This document shows positions 23,501 through 29,922 of a stretch of DNA of 36,964 nt, piece by piece. This DNA comes from Acidobacteriaceae bacterium. Its GTDB lineage: Bacteria; Acidobacteriota; Terriglobia; Terriglobales; Acidobacteriaceae. The notes beneath the pieces are model-generated. The model worked only from the letters and a program-made list of their open reading frames with translations, was not told the DNA's origin and searched no databases. Location: assembly GCA_003165005.1 (NCBI GenBank), contig PLSB01000323.1, positions 1 through 36,964 of the forward strand. The letters run 5' to 3'. Positions within the stretch are counted from its first letter, which is position 1. Each line of letters opens with the position of its first letter. The translations under genes and the position numbers were made by a program.

Positions 23501-26114
23501 CACGCTGAATACCACCCTGCAGACGTTCCCGGTTGGCAACCTTCCCATGGATGTAGCAGTCAGCGCCGATGACAGCCGCCTCTATGTCTCCAATTACAAC
23601 GACCATACAGTCTCGGTTTTCAACACCGCAGGCGACGCGAATACTCTCGTCGGAACCATCACCCTGTCGTACGCGCCACAGGGCCTGGCCATGCAGCCCG
23701 GCAGCGCTTACCTCTGGGTATTGCTGCCGGACGCCGGCGAGGCTGTCATTTTCAATACAGCCGGCGACGCCAACTCCATCGTGAACACCATCGCTGTGAG
23801 TGGAAAGCCCGGCCAGCTCGGATCGTTCTTCTCGACAGTCGCGACAGCAACCGTCCGGCACACCCCCATCATTAACTGGTCTGCTCCGGCGGCAATCACT
23901 TATGGCACGGCGCTCGACAACACGCAATTGAACGCCACGGCCACTTACAACGGATCGACGGTTGACGGAACGTTCACCTATACTCCGGCGGCAGGCACAG
24001 TGTTGAACGCCGGCGCCAACCAGACACTCTCAGTGACCTTCACGCCGACGGACGCCACCGACTACAACGCGGCGACAGGATCGGTGAGCCTGACGGTGAA
24101 CAAGGCGACGCCGACGGTCAACTGGTATGCGCCGGCGGCAATCACTTATGGCACGGCGCTCGACAACACGCAACTGAACGCCACGGCCACTTACAACGGA
24201 TCGACGGTTGACGGAACCTTCGCCTACACGCCGGCCTCTGGCACGGTGTTGAACGCTGGGGCTAACCAAACACTCTCGGTCGCCTTCACGCCGACGGACG
24301 CCACCGACTACAACGCGGCAAACGGAACAGTAAGTCTCACGGTGAGCAAGGCGACGCCGACGGTCAACTGGTCTGCTCCGGCAGCGATTACTTACGGCAC
24401 GGCGCTGAGCAGCGCACAGTTGAATGCCACAGCGAGCTACAACGGATCGACGGTCGCGGGAACCTTCGCCTACTCGCCAGCCTCGGGCACGGTGCTGAAC
24501 GCCGGGGCCAACCAGACACTCTCGGTAACCTTTACGCCGACCGACACAACTGACTACACCACGGCAAACGGAACAGTAAGTCTCACGGTGAGCAAGGCGA
24601 CGCCGACGGTCAACTGGTCTGCGCCGCCGGCGATTACTTACGGCACGGCGCTGAGCAGCACGCAACTGAACGCCACGGCCACTTACAACGGAGCGGCGGT
24701 CGCGGGAACCTTCGCCTACACGCCGGCCTCTGGCACGGTGCTGAACGCGGGGGCCAACCAGACACTTTCGGTCACCTTCACGCCGACAGACACGACCGAT
24801 TACAACACAGCGACAGGATCGGTGAGCCTGACTGTCAACAAGGCGACACCGACGGTCAACTGGACCGCGCCGGCGGCAATCACTTACGGAGCCGCGCTCA
24901 GCAGCACGCAACTGAACGCCACGGCCACTTACAGCGGGTTGAGCGTCGCAGGAGCCTTCACTTATACGCCGGCCTCAGGCACGGTGCTGAACGCCGGCGC
25001 CAACCAAACACTCTCGGTCACCTTCACGCCGACGGACACGACCGACTACACCACGGCACACGGATCGGTGAGCCTGACAGTGAGCGCATTCACTCCAACG
25101 GTGACAGTGACGCCTGGAGCAACCAGCATCACCATCGCACAGGCACTGGCGGTGACCGTGTCGGTGAGCGGGGCAACGGGCGGTTCATCGCCAAGCGGAA
25201 GCGTGATTTTGACGGGCGGCAGCTATACGTCGCCGGCAGTGGCGCTGACGGGCGGAAGTGCGACGTTCAACATACCGGCCAGCACATTGGCCGCGGGCAA
25301 TTACACCTTCAAGGCCAGCTACACACCAGACGCGAGCAGCTCATCGAATTACAACAGTGGCTCAGGGACGGCTTTGACGGCGGTGTCGGTGAATGGCCTG
25401 CAGCCGATCATCGCCGGCCTGCTGCCGGCATTTACCACCGCGGACGGGCCGGCCTTTACGCTGACCGTAACGGGAACCGGATTTGTCTCCGGCTCGACGG
25501 TTTACTGGGGCACTACCGCGCTCACAACGACGTTCGGAAGTTCTACACAGCTAACCGCTCAGGTGCAGGCAGTAGACATCTCCGCTGCGGGCATTACATC
25601 GATCACCGTGCAAACGCCAGCGCCCGGTGGTGGCACTTCCAACGTATTCGAGTTCGAGGTCGATTCGGGCGGGGCGGGAACCAAGCCAACCTTCACGGTC
25701 GTGTCGGATACAGTAACGCCAGGCTCCTCGGCATCCTACCGGGTAACGCTGCCTTCTTCAGCCACGAATGTGAGCGTCCAGTGCCTGGGTCTGCCCAGCG
25801 GCGCAGCCTGCAGCTATTCGGCCGCAACCGGCACACTGACGATCTCAACCTCCACGACGACACCGGCGGGCACCTACCAGATCGTTGTCGTCGTTACCGA
25901 GACGCTGCCTGGCACATCTACATCCTGGATCTTTTTGCCGATTCTGCTGCTGCCGTTGGCGAGGATGCGCAGGAAATGGGCCAAACAGCAAATATGGCTG
26001 ATGCTGTGCCTGGCAATTGCGCTGGCTGCCGCCGCTACGACGATTGGCTGCGGAGGCTCGTCGCAATCGCACACGGTCACCAGTTCGGGAACCGTAACCC
26101 TTGTTGTCCAATAG
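17592..26114 (+). CDS. Giant secreted beta-propeller / Ig-like repeat protein
   Basis: 2840 residues from ATG 17592 (SD GGAAAGGA); a second ATG at 17652 opens the signal peptide MSLNRLRALAVLAVIFSLALVANAQS. Order, in approximate residues: NHL propeller (50-325, repeated SLAVDGLGNVFVS units), choice-of-anchor-D domain (331-430, DFGEVTVGQTSS), second NHL propeller (440-735), three more anchor-D domains (736-1080, SLDFGARIIG, SCTIQYAF), YVTN-type propeller (1087-1446, NVYVSNGDDG, VSVIDGATNTV), DUF11-like domain (1450-1573), carboxypeptidase-regulatory-like domain (1575-1655), fibronectin-like domain (1658-1755), second YVTN propeller (1763-2087), five MBG repeats (2095-2504), Ig-like (2505-2610), IPT/TIG-like (2612-2695), then a tail with two hydrophobic segments separated by ARMRRKWAKQQ and ending GCGGSSQSHT. 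Likely surface-exposed adhesin or matrix protein anchored by its tail; no catalytic domain seen. Exact domain borders are uncertain. Confidence 0.9.
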   Translation: MDLRSHFASSKFFAVHPAAAMSLNRLRALAVLAVIFSLALVANAQSAHYGGQADAVATQLASPQSLAVDGLGNVFVSSSVDASGYPAGVYKVEAVNGRVSSSSTMVQIASAYGSLAVDAQNNLYIAVASTPTIYKYAAVGGEVTASSSMTVVSSNDFTAPTALAVDSNGYLIVVDQNRHVYRLAPNDSSKIQLGASYLDGHWIVGVAVDGANNVYVADLSWGVVDEIESVDGAVSGSSSIWDIAWPNGALTAVAADTKGDVFFGDNPTAGTGEVQEIPAGSTNPEVVYSSYTAPSLPVALATGLHGEIYIADIANGSIVNPPVRIVLATPPDFGEVTVGQTSSANLPFTFDSTTSLGSTIESVLGQGVSGQEFIYQAQSDTSYCQAGQTYQTGQSCLIAVQFSPQYPGLRLGAAELLDSSGNILASVPLQGTGVASQLSYLTFTPPTTLYRQIVGQPTGVAVDSHGNVFYSDADRGMILELVGASGPPVTIASLGTYSCPDALAFDGGGNLFMADYCSHTVWEIQANTNGQISSTSNVINLSSVVSYSNGFSGFAEPWGVAVDGAGNAFVTDANSTGVGMVYEVVADSNGHVNTNSSVVQIATGFNQPQGLARDANGDLFLADTHNLVVKEIVAVNGQVSASSQVVTVGSGFLFPTSVAVDAAGNVYVTDDDSGDNSMVKVILASNGAVSASSPVLTLTNGLIEPWGITVDASGNLFFTNWTYASVQELPFGTEPTQIAFNTATAVGSLDATDDPQSLTLANIGNAARNFDSAASIQGGDFLFDSATTCSQSGAYTLDPGSSCTLAIDFQPSASGPLSDTLTLGDSSLPAITLNGTGTTQPILSVAALYSIGYVQAGATTSTLLSVSNVGGAPLTIASITHTSGASDFSLGAGGNCPIGSAIAANTSCAVEIDYSPAAGFTGAESAVFTITSDGGTKNFTVSAYSLLSMTQPAVVVSSTSLDFGARIIGAEAAKWDRGTPLTQLTLTLTNEGAGTLQFSDLTTTTGVEDFYWQYETTSAVSSNTCVSTKHYGTSELTTGQSCTIQYAFLPWLNGARQGNLHIGSNAVSGDLNVTLTGVGVLPAGVLAVIPQQGFSFSGGGKLATIDPTLHKVFAISGGYFTEVDTNTLAYNSLSLGSQESPNQMALDATAGTIYGGANGGFFTINEAAGTWNFTPELYEYYYDIAVNPATNKAYLTDYGSNIGIVDGNAGNAYSAIHGSGATYLFSTSSVAVDSTSNLAYVLDNYVGKIAVVSGGTLQTPFIAGLPTQGSLLTFNPVSNKLYTNGSSTALTVIDGATHAVSSIAGIDTTAVTVNPVTNRVYATNFPAVWSSWAQTATIAVIDGSSQAVLANVPVGQASSGAEAIAIDTVSNEVYVSNGDDGGVSNSVSVIDGATNTVSATVATDYDPGAIVVDEANHHAFVLNERLLPQGNPTGSIFVIASPKEDGPTVAPAIAASFGTGMIGVNSTTSLNFTITNPNSSYTLSSVGFQALLPSGLQAAAGTTAACGGALTTGSDGTITLAGAMITPGGQCTVSLTVTGAAAGTYTLTSGAVAAWPSLTGNTASATLTVGSSPIVIGTVTAYGLPLAGVTITYQADTSSYQSGATVTDNNGNYSFAVTAGWSGTITPSLTGYTFTPGNNWIPAVTTSATQSFTAVIIPPEVITGSTIGSASTTIASGGAVADQGGATVTARGVCYSTAANPAITDSCTSDGTGAGAFTSTLTGLALNTTYHVRAYATSAAGTFYGSDLQFTTMTPSASSVAGAYAYITGGISNAVNVIDTASQRVLGTVVLNPAGPLFYGDICPNGVASSSSSGKIYVAAVCVNSISAIDSSTLSVADYIQVPITTGGSTMSAVTSLDGSLVYLSDEEGPGPSAGNIHVINTSTDAISSFQIGKASYDLKLHPDGNRLYATNTDDSTVTAVDLTTATVTATINTGQEPFGMVINNAGTRAYTANHGDNTVSVIDVASGSPTLNTTLQTFPVGNLPMDVAVSADDSRLYVSNYNDHTVSVFNTAGDANTLVGTITLSYAPQGLAMQPGSAYLWVLLPDAGEAVIFNTAGDANSIVNTIAVSGKPGQLGSFFSTVATATVRHTPIINWSAPAAITYGTALDNTQLNATATYNGSTVDGTFTYTPAAGTVLNAGANQTLSVTFTPTDATDYNAATGSVSLTVNKATPTVNWYAPAAITYGTALDNTQLNATATYNGSTVDGTFAYTPASGTVLNAGANQTLSVAFTPTDATDYNAANGTVSLTVSKATPTVNWSAPAAITYGTALSSAQLNATASYNGSTVAGTFAYSPASGTVLNAGANQTLSVTFTPTDTTDYTTANGTVSLTVSKATPTVNWSAPPAITYGTALSSTQLNATATYNGAAVAGTFAYTPASGTVLNAGANQTLSVTFTPTDTTDYNTATGSVSLTVNKATPTVNWTAPAAITYGAALSSTQLNATATYSGLSVAGAFTYTPASGTVLNAGANQTLSVTFTPTDTTDYTTAHGSVSLTVSAFTPTVTVTPGATSITIAQALAVTVSVSGATGGSSPSGSVILTGGSYTSPAVALTGGSATFNIPASTLAAGNYTFKASYTPDASSSSNYNSGSGTALTAVSVNGLQPIIAGLLPAFTTADGPAFTLTVTGTGFVSGSTVYWGTTALTTTFGSSTQLTAQVQAVDISAAGITSITVQTPAPGGGTSNVFEFEVDSGGAGTKPTFTVVSDTVTPGSSASYRVTLPSSATNVSVQCLGLPSGAACSYSAATGTLTISTSTTTPAGTYQIVVVVTETLPGTSTSWIFLPILLLPLARMRRKWAKQQIWLMLCLAIALAAAATTIGCGGSSQSHTVTSSGTVTLVVQ
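23875..25104 (+). repeat. Five tandem 246-bp (82-codon) MBG repeats within the giant gene
   Basis: The units begin ACTGG at 23875, 24121, 24367, 24613 and 24859, each exactly 246 bp. Each encodes a unit of the type NW(S/T)APAAITYGTAL...LNAGANQTLSV(T/A)FTPTD. High DNA identity at constant length indicates recent duplication or gene conversion and predicts copy-number variation. Confidence 0.95.
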
Positions 26115-26128
26115 CCCTCCGGATGTTG

Positions 26129-26160
26129 CGTCCGGGAGCGCTACGGAGCGCGCCCGGACG
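26129..26160 (+). terminator. Strong stem-loop 14 nt after the giant gene
   Basis: Outer stem CGTCCGGG/CCCGGACG and inner stem GCGCT/AGCGC, separated by an A-G mismatch, around ACGG. No T-tract follows, so it may be a Rho-type 3' end barrier or an intergenic palindrome rather than a classical intrinsic terminator. Confidence 0.45.
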
Positions 26161-26747
26161 CGGCCGGATTGCAGCACAACCCTCCCTGACTGGAAGCTGG
26201 CGAGCTGAGCCCTGACACCGCTCATTTTGAAACATGCTCTCGCAGATCGACGCTCAATGAGCGGTTAGTCGCCAACTCGTCGACAGCTGGCCAAGCAATG
26301 GCTAGCAACGGACTGTGGCGCCAGCAGCATGGCATCGCTCTGAGATTCCGCTTGCCACAACACAAAATCGATCGTTTTATCCTGGTGGGCAGGATCAGTC
26401 CTGAAAAACGCCGTAGCCTTCCGGAGCATTTCCGGAATGACGCCAAATCGCCAAAGCGCATTTCGAGCAGCGGATTCGTAATGGAAGTCAGCTCTTAGTG
26501 AGATGTTCCCGATGGCTGAAATGTTCCTGGTGGTGAGCTGCAACTCGTCTCCAATCCAGTTTTCGGGGTTAGGGGAGGATCCGCGACGAATCGGGCAGAA
26601 GTTAGGATCACGCTAAATATCGGCCGCATTCCGGCGCGAAATCCCGTGTACTTGTAGCGTACTCAAGAACCGCGTTTGCTGCATTTTGAACGAGTCGAGC
26701 GTCCTCACAAATGAATAACTTGAATGGAATCAGTGGGTTGCTGAGTA

Positions 26748-26766
26748 TCAAGTCCCCCTCTGGGCA
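26748..26766 (+). repeat. att-like repeat, distal copy of the tRNA-Leu 3' end
   Basis: An exact 19-bp match to 10685-10703, followed by TCA instead of the tRNA CCA. The identity stops abruptly on the left, and no other part of a tRNA is present here. Confidence 0.75.
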
Positions 26767-26833
26767 TCATTTGTAATCCGTTGAGGATATGTCTCTTAAT
26801 GGGCATTTCTAGCAACCGCCGTAGCGGGAGCCA

Positions 26834-27688
26834 TCAATCCTTAATGTGGAAAGTAAGTGCCTTGCCGGGATTCGTATTGCCCTTCGCAGCGGGGATGTCG
26901 CTGCGCAGGATGAAGGCGTAGTCTCCCGAGCCCGCGCTGAAGTTGATTTGATAGCTGTTATCGGCGGTCTGTGTGGCCTGAAAGGCTACTCCGTCACTGC
27001 TTTTGCCGCCGCCTAAAGCGGCTTTGAATTCGCGATTATCGTGCTTGCCGTGAAGATGGACGAGCAAATAGCTCTGCACAGAGGTTCCGGGTGCAAGCTG
27101 CAGGAGAAACTGAACCGGGGCGCGCGCGGCAGTTACGCTTTGGGATCCGGCAATGGTCCCCGTGATCTCCTCGTTCAGAAGGCCGCCAGAGGCCTTGCGA
27201 AGGCCGCTCATCAGTCCGGTACCCTCCCAAGTGATGGACTCGACCGGCAGTGGCGTCCATGCGGAACCATTCTTGAAATAAGCGCCGGGGCTGCGGGAGC
27301 TCGGACTTGACACGGCCGGCTGCGCCTGAACCGGCGGGCTGACCGGCTGGGGCGCGGGTTGGACCGGGGCGGCGACGGTTCCGCGATAGTTGGCGCGCAC
27401 CGCGGCGATTTCGCCATCGGTAGCGCCCGCGGCGCGCAGGGTCTTCTCCGACTGGACCGTCAGTTGGAAGTCCACGCCCCGCGTCTTGATGGCGCTGATC
27501 AGTTCGCTTTCCTTGAGACCGCCGATCTTGAGCGCATCGGTCAGGCCCTTTTCCGAGATGGGCTTCGCGGAGGAGCCCTGGGCCATAGCCAGAACCGGCA
27601 GCAGGACGGCGACGAGCAGCGCGATGGGCAGGAAACGGGCAACAAAACGCATGGCGAAAGATGGAAGTCTGGTGCTCATTGTTCTCAC
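26834..27688 (-). CDS. Secreted protein, unknown function, last gene of the kinase/FHA operon
   Basis: About 284 residues. The GTG at 27688 overlaps the kinase stop as GTGA; ATGs at 27679 and 27652 are alternatives, and all give a signal peptide ending near LLVAVLLPVLAMAQG. After it comes a helical segment at about 42-105 (ISEKGLTDALKIGGLKESELISAIKTRGVDFQLT...LRAAGATDGEIAAVRANYR), a pattern frequent in acidobacterial periplasmic proteins. Then a Pro/Gln/Ser linker, then a C-terminal domain (about 130-284, AYFKNGSAWTPLPVESITWEGTG...) without a recognised family. It is the distal gene of an operon with two Ser/Thr kinases and could be the periplasmic partner or sensor input of the upstream kinase (inference). 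Confidence 0.82.
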   Translation of the reverse strand: MRTMSTRLPSFAMRFVARFLPIALLVAVLLPVLAMAQGSSAKPISEKGLTDALKIGGLKESELISAIKTRGVDFQLTVQSEKTLRAAGATDGEIAAVRANYRGTVAAPVQPAPQPVSPPVQAQPAVSSPSSRSPGAYFKNGSAWTPLPVESITWEGTGLMSGLRKASGGLLNEEITGTIAGSQSVTAARAPVQFLLQLAPGTSVQSYLLVHLHGKHDNREFKAALGGGKSSDGVAFQATQTADNSYQINFSAGSGDYAFILRSDIPAAKGNTNPGKALTFHIKD

Positions 27689-29031
27689 TCGTCCAGAGCC
27701 TTCAAGGACTTTTCGTGTTTAGATTCCTTGGGTTTGGGTGACTGTTTGGCGCCGTTGCCTGGCGGCTCGGTGGGCGGGCTCGTCTGCGGCGGCTGGGTGG
27801 GAGTTGCAGCGGCGGGAGGCGGCGCGGGCGGAGTAACGGCAACGGGAACAGGGGGCGGAGCTGGCACGGGTTGGGGTTGGATCACCGGCGGTTGCGGAGG
27901 GTTGTTGCCGTCGACATTCTGCGCAGGGCGCCGGGCCATGCCGGCGACGACGCCGATGCCGACAGAAAGAAAAACAAAGGCCACGGCCGCCGCGATCTTC
28001 CAGTTGGCTTTCAGCCAGGGCGCCAAGCCGGACAATCGGAAAACCGGTGCGGCAGCAGGAAGGTTGGCTGCCGGAGCAAAACCGGAAACCGTTTGGGGCG
28101 CGGCCATGTTGGGCATCTCACCGGGAGTAAACTGATGGCCGGCGGTGCCCATCTCCTTGACAGCGCCGGCGCCGACCAGATCCACCACGTCCTTCTTGGC
28201 GATGGTGAGGTTGCCGGAAGCGGTTGCCAGCGCGGCGGCAAAGGCGTCGCAAGATTGGTAGCGATCGTCGGGGGCCTTGGCCATGGCTGTGCGCAGGACC
28301 TGTTCGACGGCCGGAGGCGCGTTACAGCCCATCTCGCGCAGGGCGGGCAAGGGATCGCGCAGATGGGCTTTCATCAACTCGAATTCGCTCTGGCTCTGAA
28401 AGGGCAGGCGGTTGCAGAGCATCTCGAAGAGCACCACGCCGAGCGAATAGATATCGCTGCGCGGGTCGGCGGGCTTGCCTTCGATGCGCTCCGGCGAGAT
28501 GTATTCAATGGTGCCGATGAGGCGGCCTTCGGTGGTCATGCGCGGAGCCGCGACCATGCGCGAGATGCCGAAGTCCATTACCTTGATGGTGCCCCAGGTG
28601 GTGAGCATGATATTGGCCGGCTTGATGTCGCGATGCACGATGCCCATCTCGTGGGCGGGCTCAATAGCTTCCAGGATCTTCGCGGCCAGGGGAACAGCAA
28701 TCTGCCAGGGCAGCGCGCCGCGCTCGCGCTCGATGTTCTCCAGGGTCTTGCCGGGCACATACTCCATCACCATGAAGAAGTTCTCCCCCTGCTGGGTGAA
28801 GCTGTACAGGGTGGCGATCCCGGAGTGATTGAGCTTGGCGACGGTGATGGCCTCGGAGCGGAAGCGGTCAAGCAGATTGGGCTGGCGGGCAATCTCCGGG
28901 CGCAGCATTTTGATGGCGACTTCGCGCTCGATCATGGTGTCGACGGCCTTGTAGACCACGCCCATGCCGCCCTCGCCCAGTTCATCCACGATCCTGTACT
29001 GGCCAACCATCGAACCGATCATATCCGCCAT
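27685..29031 (-). CDS. Transmembrane PknB-type Ser/Thr kinase B
   Basis: 448 residues from ATG 29031, preceded by GAGGG; a longer frame would need a TTG at 29082. The kinase domain is at about 13-270: GEGGMGVVYKA loop, VAIK41, HRDIKPAN (133-140), DFG 153-155, GTIEYISPERIEG and SDIYSLGVVLFEML. All catalytic residues are present. A juxtamembrane linker is followed by one TM helix (about 345-365, IAAAVAFVFLSVGIGVVAG). The last 80 residues outside the membrane are a Pro-rich tail (PPAPPPAAATPTQPPQ...) ending in KPKESKHEKSLKALDE, with no PASTA domain. It lies 54 nt after the PP2C gene and overlaps the secreted-protein gene, consistent with one transcript. Confidence 0.94.
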   Translation of the reverse strand: MADMIGSMVGQYRIVDELGEGGMGVVYKAVDTMIEREVAIKMLRPEIARQPNLLDRFRSEAITVAKLNHSGIATLYSFTQQGENFFMVMEYVPGKTLENIERERGALPWQIAVPLAAKILEAIEPAHEMGIVHRDIKPANIMLTTWGTIKVMDFGISRMVAAPRMTTEGRLIGTIEYISPERIEGKPADPRSDIYSLGVVLFEMLCNRLPFQSQSEFELMKAHLRDPLPALREMGCNAPPAVEQVLRTAMAKAPDDRYQSCDAFAAALATASGNLTIAKKDVVDLVGAGAVKEMGTAGHQFTPGEMPNMAAPQTVSGFAPAANLPAAAPVFRLSGLAPWLKANWKIAAAVAFVFLSVGIGVVAGMARRPAQNVDGNNPPQPPVIQPQPVPAPPPVPVAVTPPAPPPAAATPTQPPQTSPPTEPPGNGAKQSPKPKESKHEKSLKALDE

Positions 29032-29085
29032 GGTGAGTTGCCCTCGTTCCGCCGATCTAAATCTCTGGTTTATGGCTTTCAACTG

Positions 29086-29922
29086 TCAGTTTTTGTTGTC
29101 CAACGGCCGCAACTCGGCAATCGCTACAGAGATATTGTCGCCTCCGCCGCGCTCGCGCGCAATGTCGACAAGCTGCCGGCAGGCGTTCAAGGGCGATTGG
29201 ATGGCCGCAACCCGGCCAATCTCTTCGTCTTCGATCTCGCCGTACAGACCGTCCGAGCAGAGGAGAAAACGGTCGCCGGCCAGCAAATGCATGGGCTCCG
29301 TCCAGGTGGAAATCTCGACTTGCTCGCGGCCCCCCAGCGAGCGGGTAATGACGTTCTTGTCGGGATGATGGCGCGCCTGCTCCATCGTGATCTGGCCCAA
29401 GGTGACCAGTTCCATGACCGCGGAGTGGTCCTCGCTCAACTGGTAGATGCCGCCGTTACGGATGAGATAGAGCCGGCTGTCGCCCACGTGGGCGGAGTAG
29501 CCCAAGCCGTCCTGCAACAGAAGCGCCGTGCATGTGGTTCCCATGCCACGCTCCGAGGCCTCCTCGAGGGACTGCTTGTGAATCGAGGCGTTGGCCTCGA
29601 GGAAGGCATTTTTCAGGTGTGCGGCGGGTTCGCTGCGCATTTTGGCAAAGGCGTTTTCCAGGGTTGCGATGGCGGCGGCGCTGGCCACTTCGCCGGCATT
29701 GTGCCCGCCCATGCCGTCGGCAACCACAAGCAGAACGCGATCGCCGCGGCTGTTGTTGCGTTCGCGCAGAATGCTGACGCAGTCTTCGTTGTGTTCGCGC
29801 ACACAGCCCACGTCGGAGAGGAACTCGGCTTCGATGAGAAAGCGCGGAGGGACAAGTTCGGCAGGCGGCTGAGGCGTCGCGGCAGGCGCGGGTGTGGAAC
29901 GGAAGCGATCGAAGAAACTCAT
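29086..29922 (-). CDS. PP2C-type Ser/Thr protein phosphatase
   Basis: A 278-residue soluble phosphatase that should reverse the phosphorylation made by the adjacent kinases. The metal-binding motifs are intact: DVGCVREHNED (37-47), VVADGMGGHNAGEVAS (D69, G70), GMGTTCTALL, HVGDSRLYL, LCSDGL and GGGDNIS (D262). A 25-residue Pro/Ala-rich N-terminus precedes the domain. The start overlaps the stop of the upstream kinase (ATGA), indicating translational coupling. It is a close match to the Stp/PstP class, and no extra regulatory domain is present. Confidence 0.95.
   Translation of the reverse strand: MSFFDRFRSTPAPAATPQPPAELVPPRFLIEAEFLSDVGCVREHNEDCVSILRERNNSRGDRVLLVVADGMGGHNAGEVASAAAIATLENAFAKMRSEPAAHLKNAFLEANASIHKQSLEEASERGMGTTCTALLLQDGLGYSAHVGDSRLYLIRNGGIYQLSEDHSAVMELVTLGQITMEQARHHPDKNVITRSLGGREQVEISTWTEPMHLLAGDRFLLCSDGLYGEIEDEEIGRVAAIQSPLNACRQLVDIARERGGGDNISVAIAELRPLDNKN

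Larger units (their letters stand above)
10685..26769. mobile_element. Putative tRNA-Leu-integrated genomic island (about 16 kb), integrase not found
   Basis: The boundaries are the tRNA-Leu 3' end and its exact 19-bp copy. Inside are an IS3-type transposase fragment, an ECF sigma/kinase pair, a CsgG-like/OmpA fusion and a giant secreted repeat protein, none of them housekeeping. No tyrosine recombinase, excisionase, replication or conjugation gene is visible, so the element would be a decayed or mobilised remnant. GC is not obviously different from the flanks. The att repeat is seen directly; the island interpretation is inferred. Confidence 0.5.
26115..26833. other. 719-bp region without a supported gene, right end of the putative island
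   Basis: It begins with the hairpin at 26129-26160 and ends just after the tRNA-derived repeat at 26748-26766. A 92-codon minus frame (26265-26543, MQLTTRNISAIGNISL...) stays open further upstream without a start and may be a gene remnant; I do not recognise it. No integrase motifs were found. The DNA is less GC-rich than the neighbours. Confidence 0.6.

Noticed and set aside
23875-25104. CRISPR-like array
   Set aside because: The repeats are coding, contiguous and 246 bp long, without spacers; they encode MBG domains.
26265-26543. 92-codon minus frame considered as an integrase or excisionase for the island
   Set aside because: No tyrosine-recombinase R-H-R-Y motif or HTH can be seen; the frame continues upstream without a start, so at best it is a remnant of an unknown gene.
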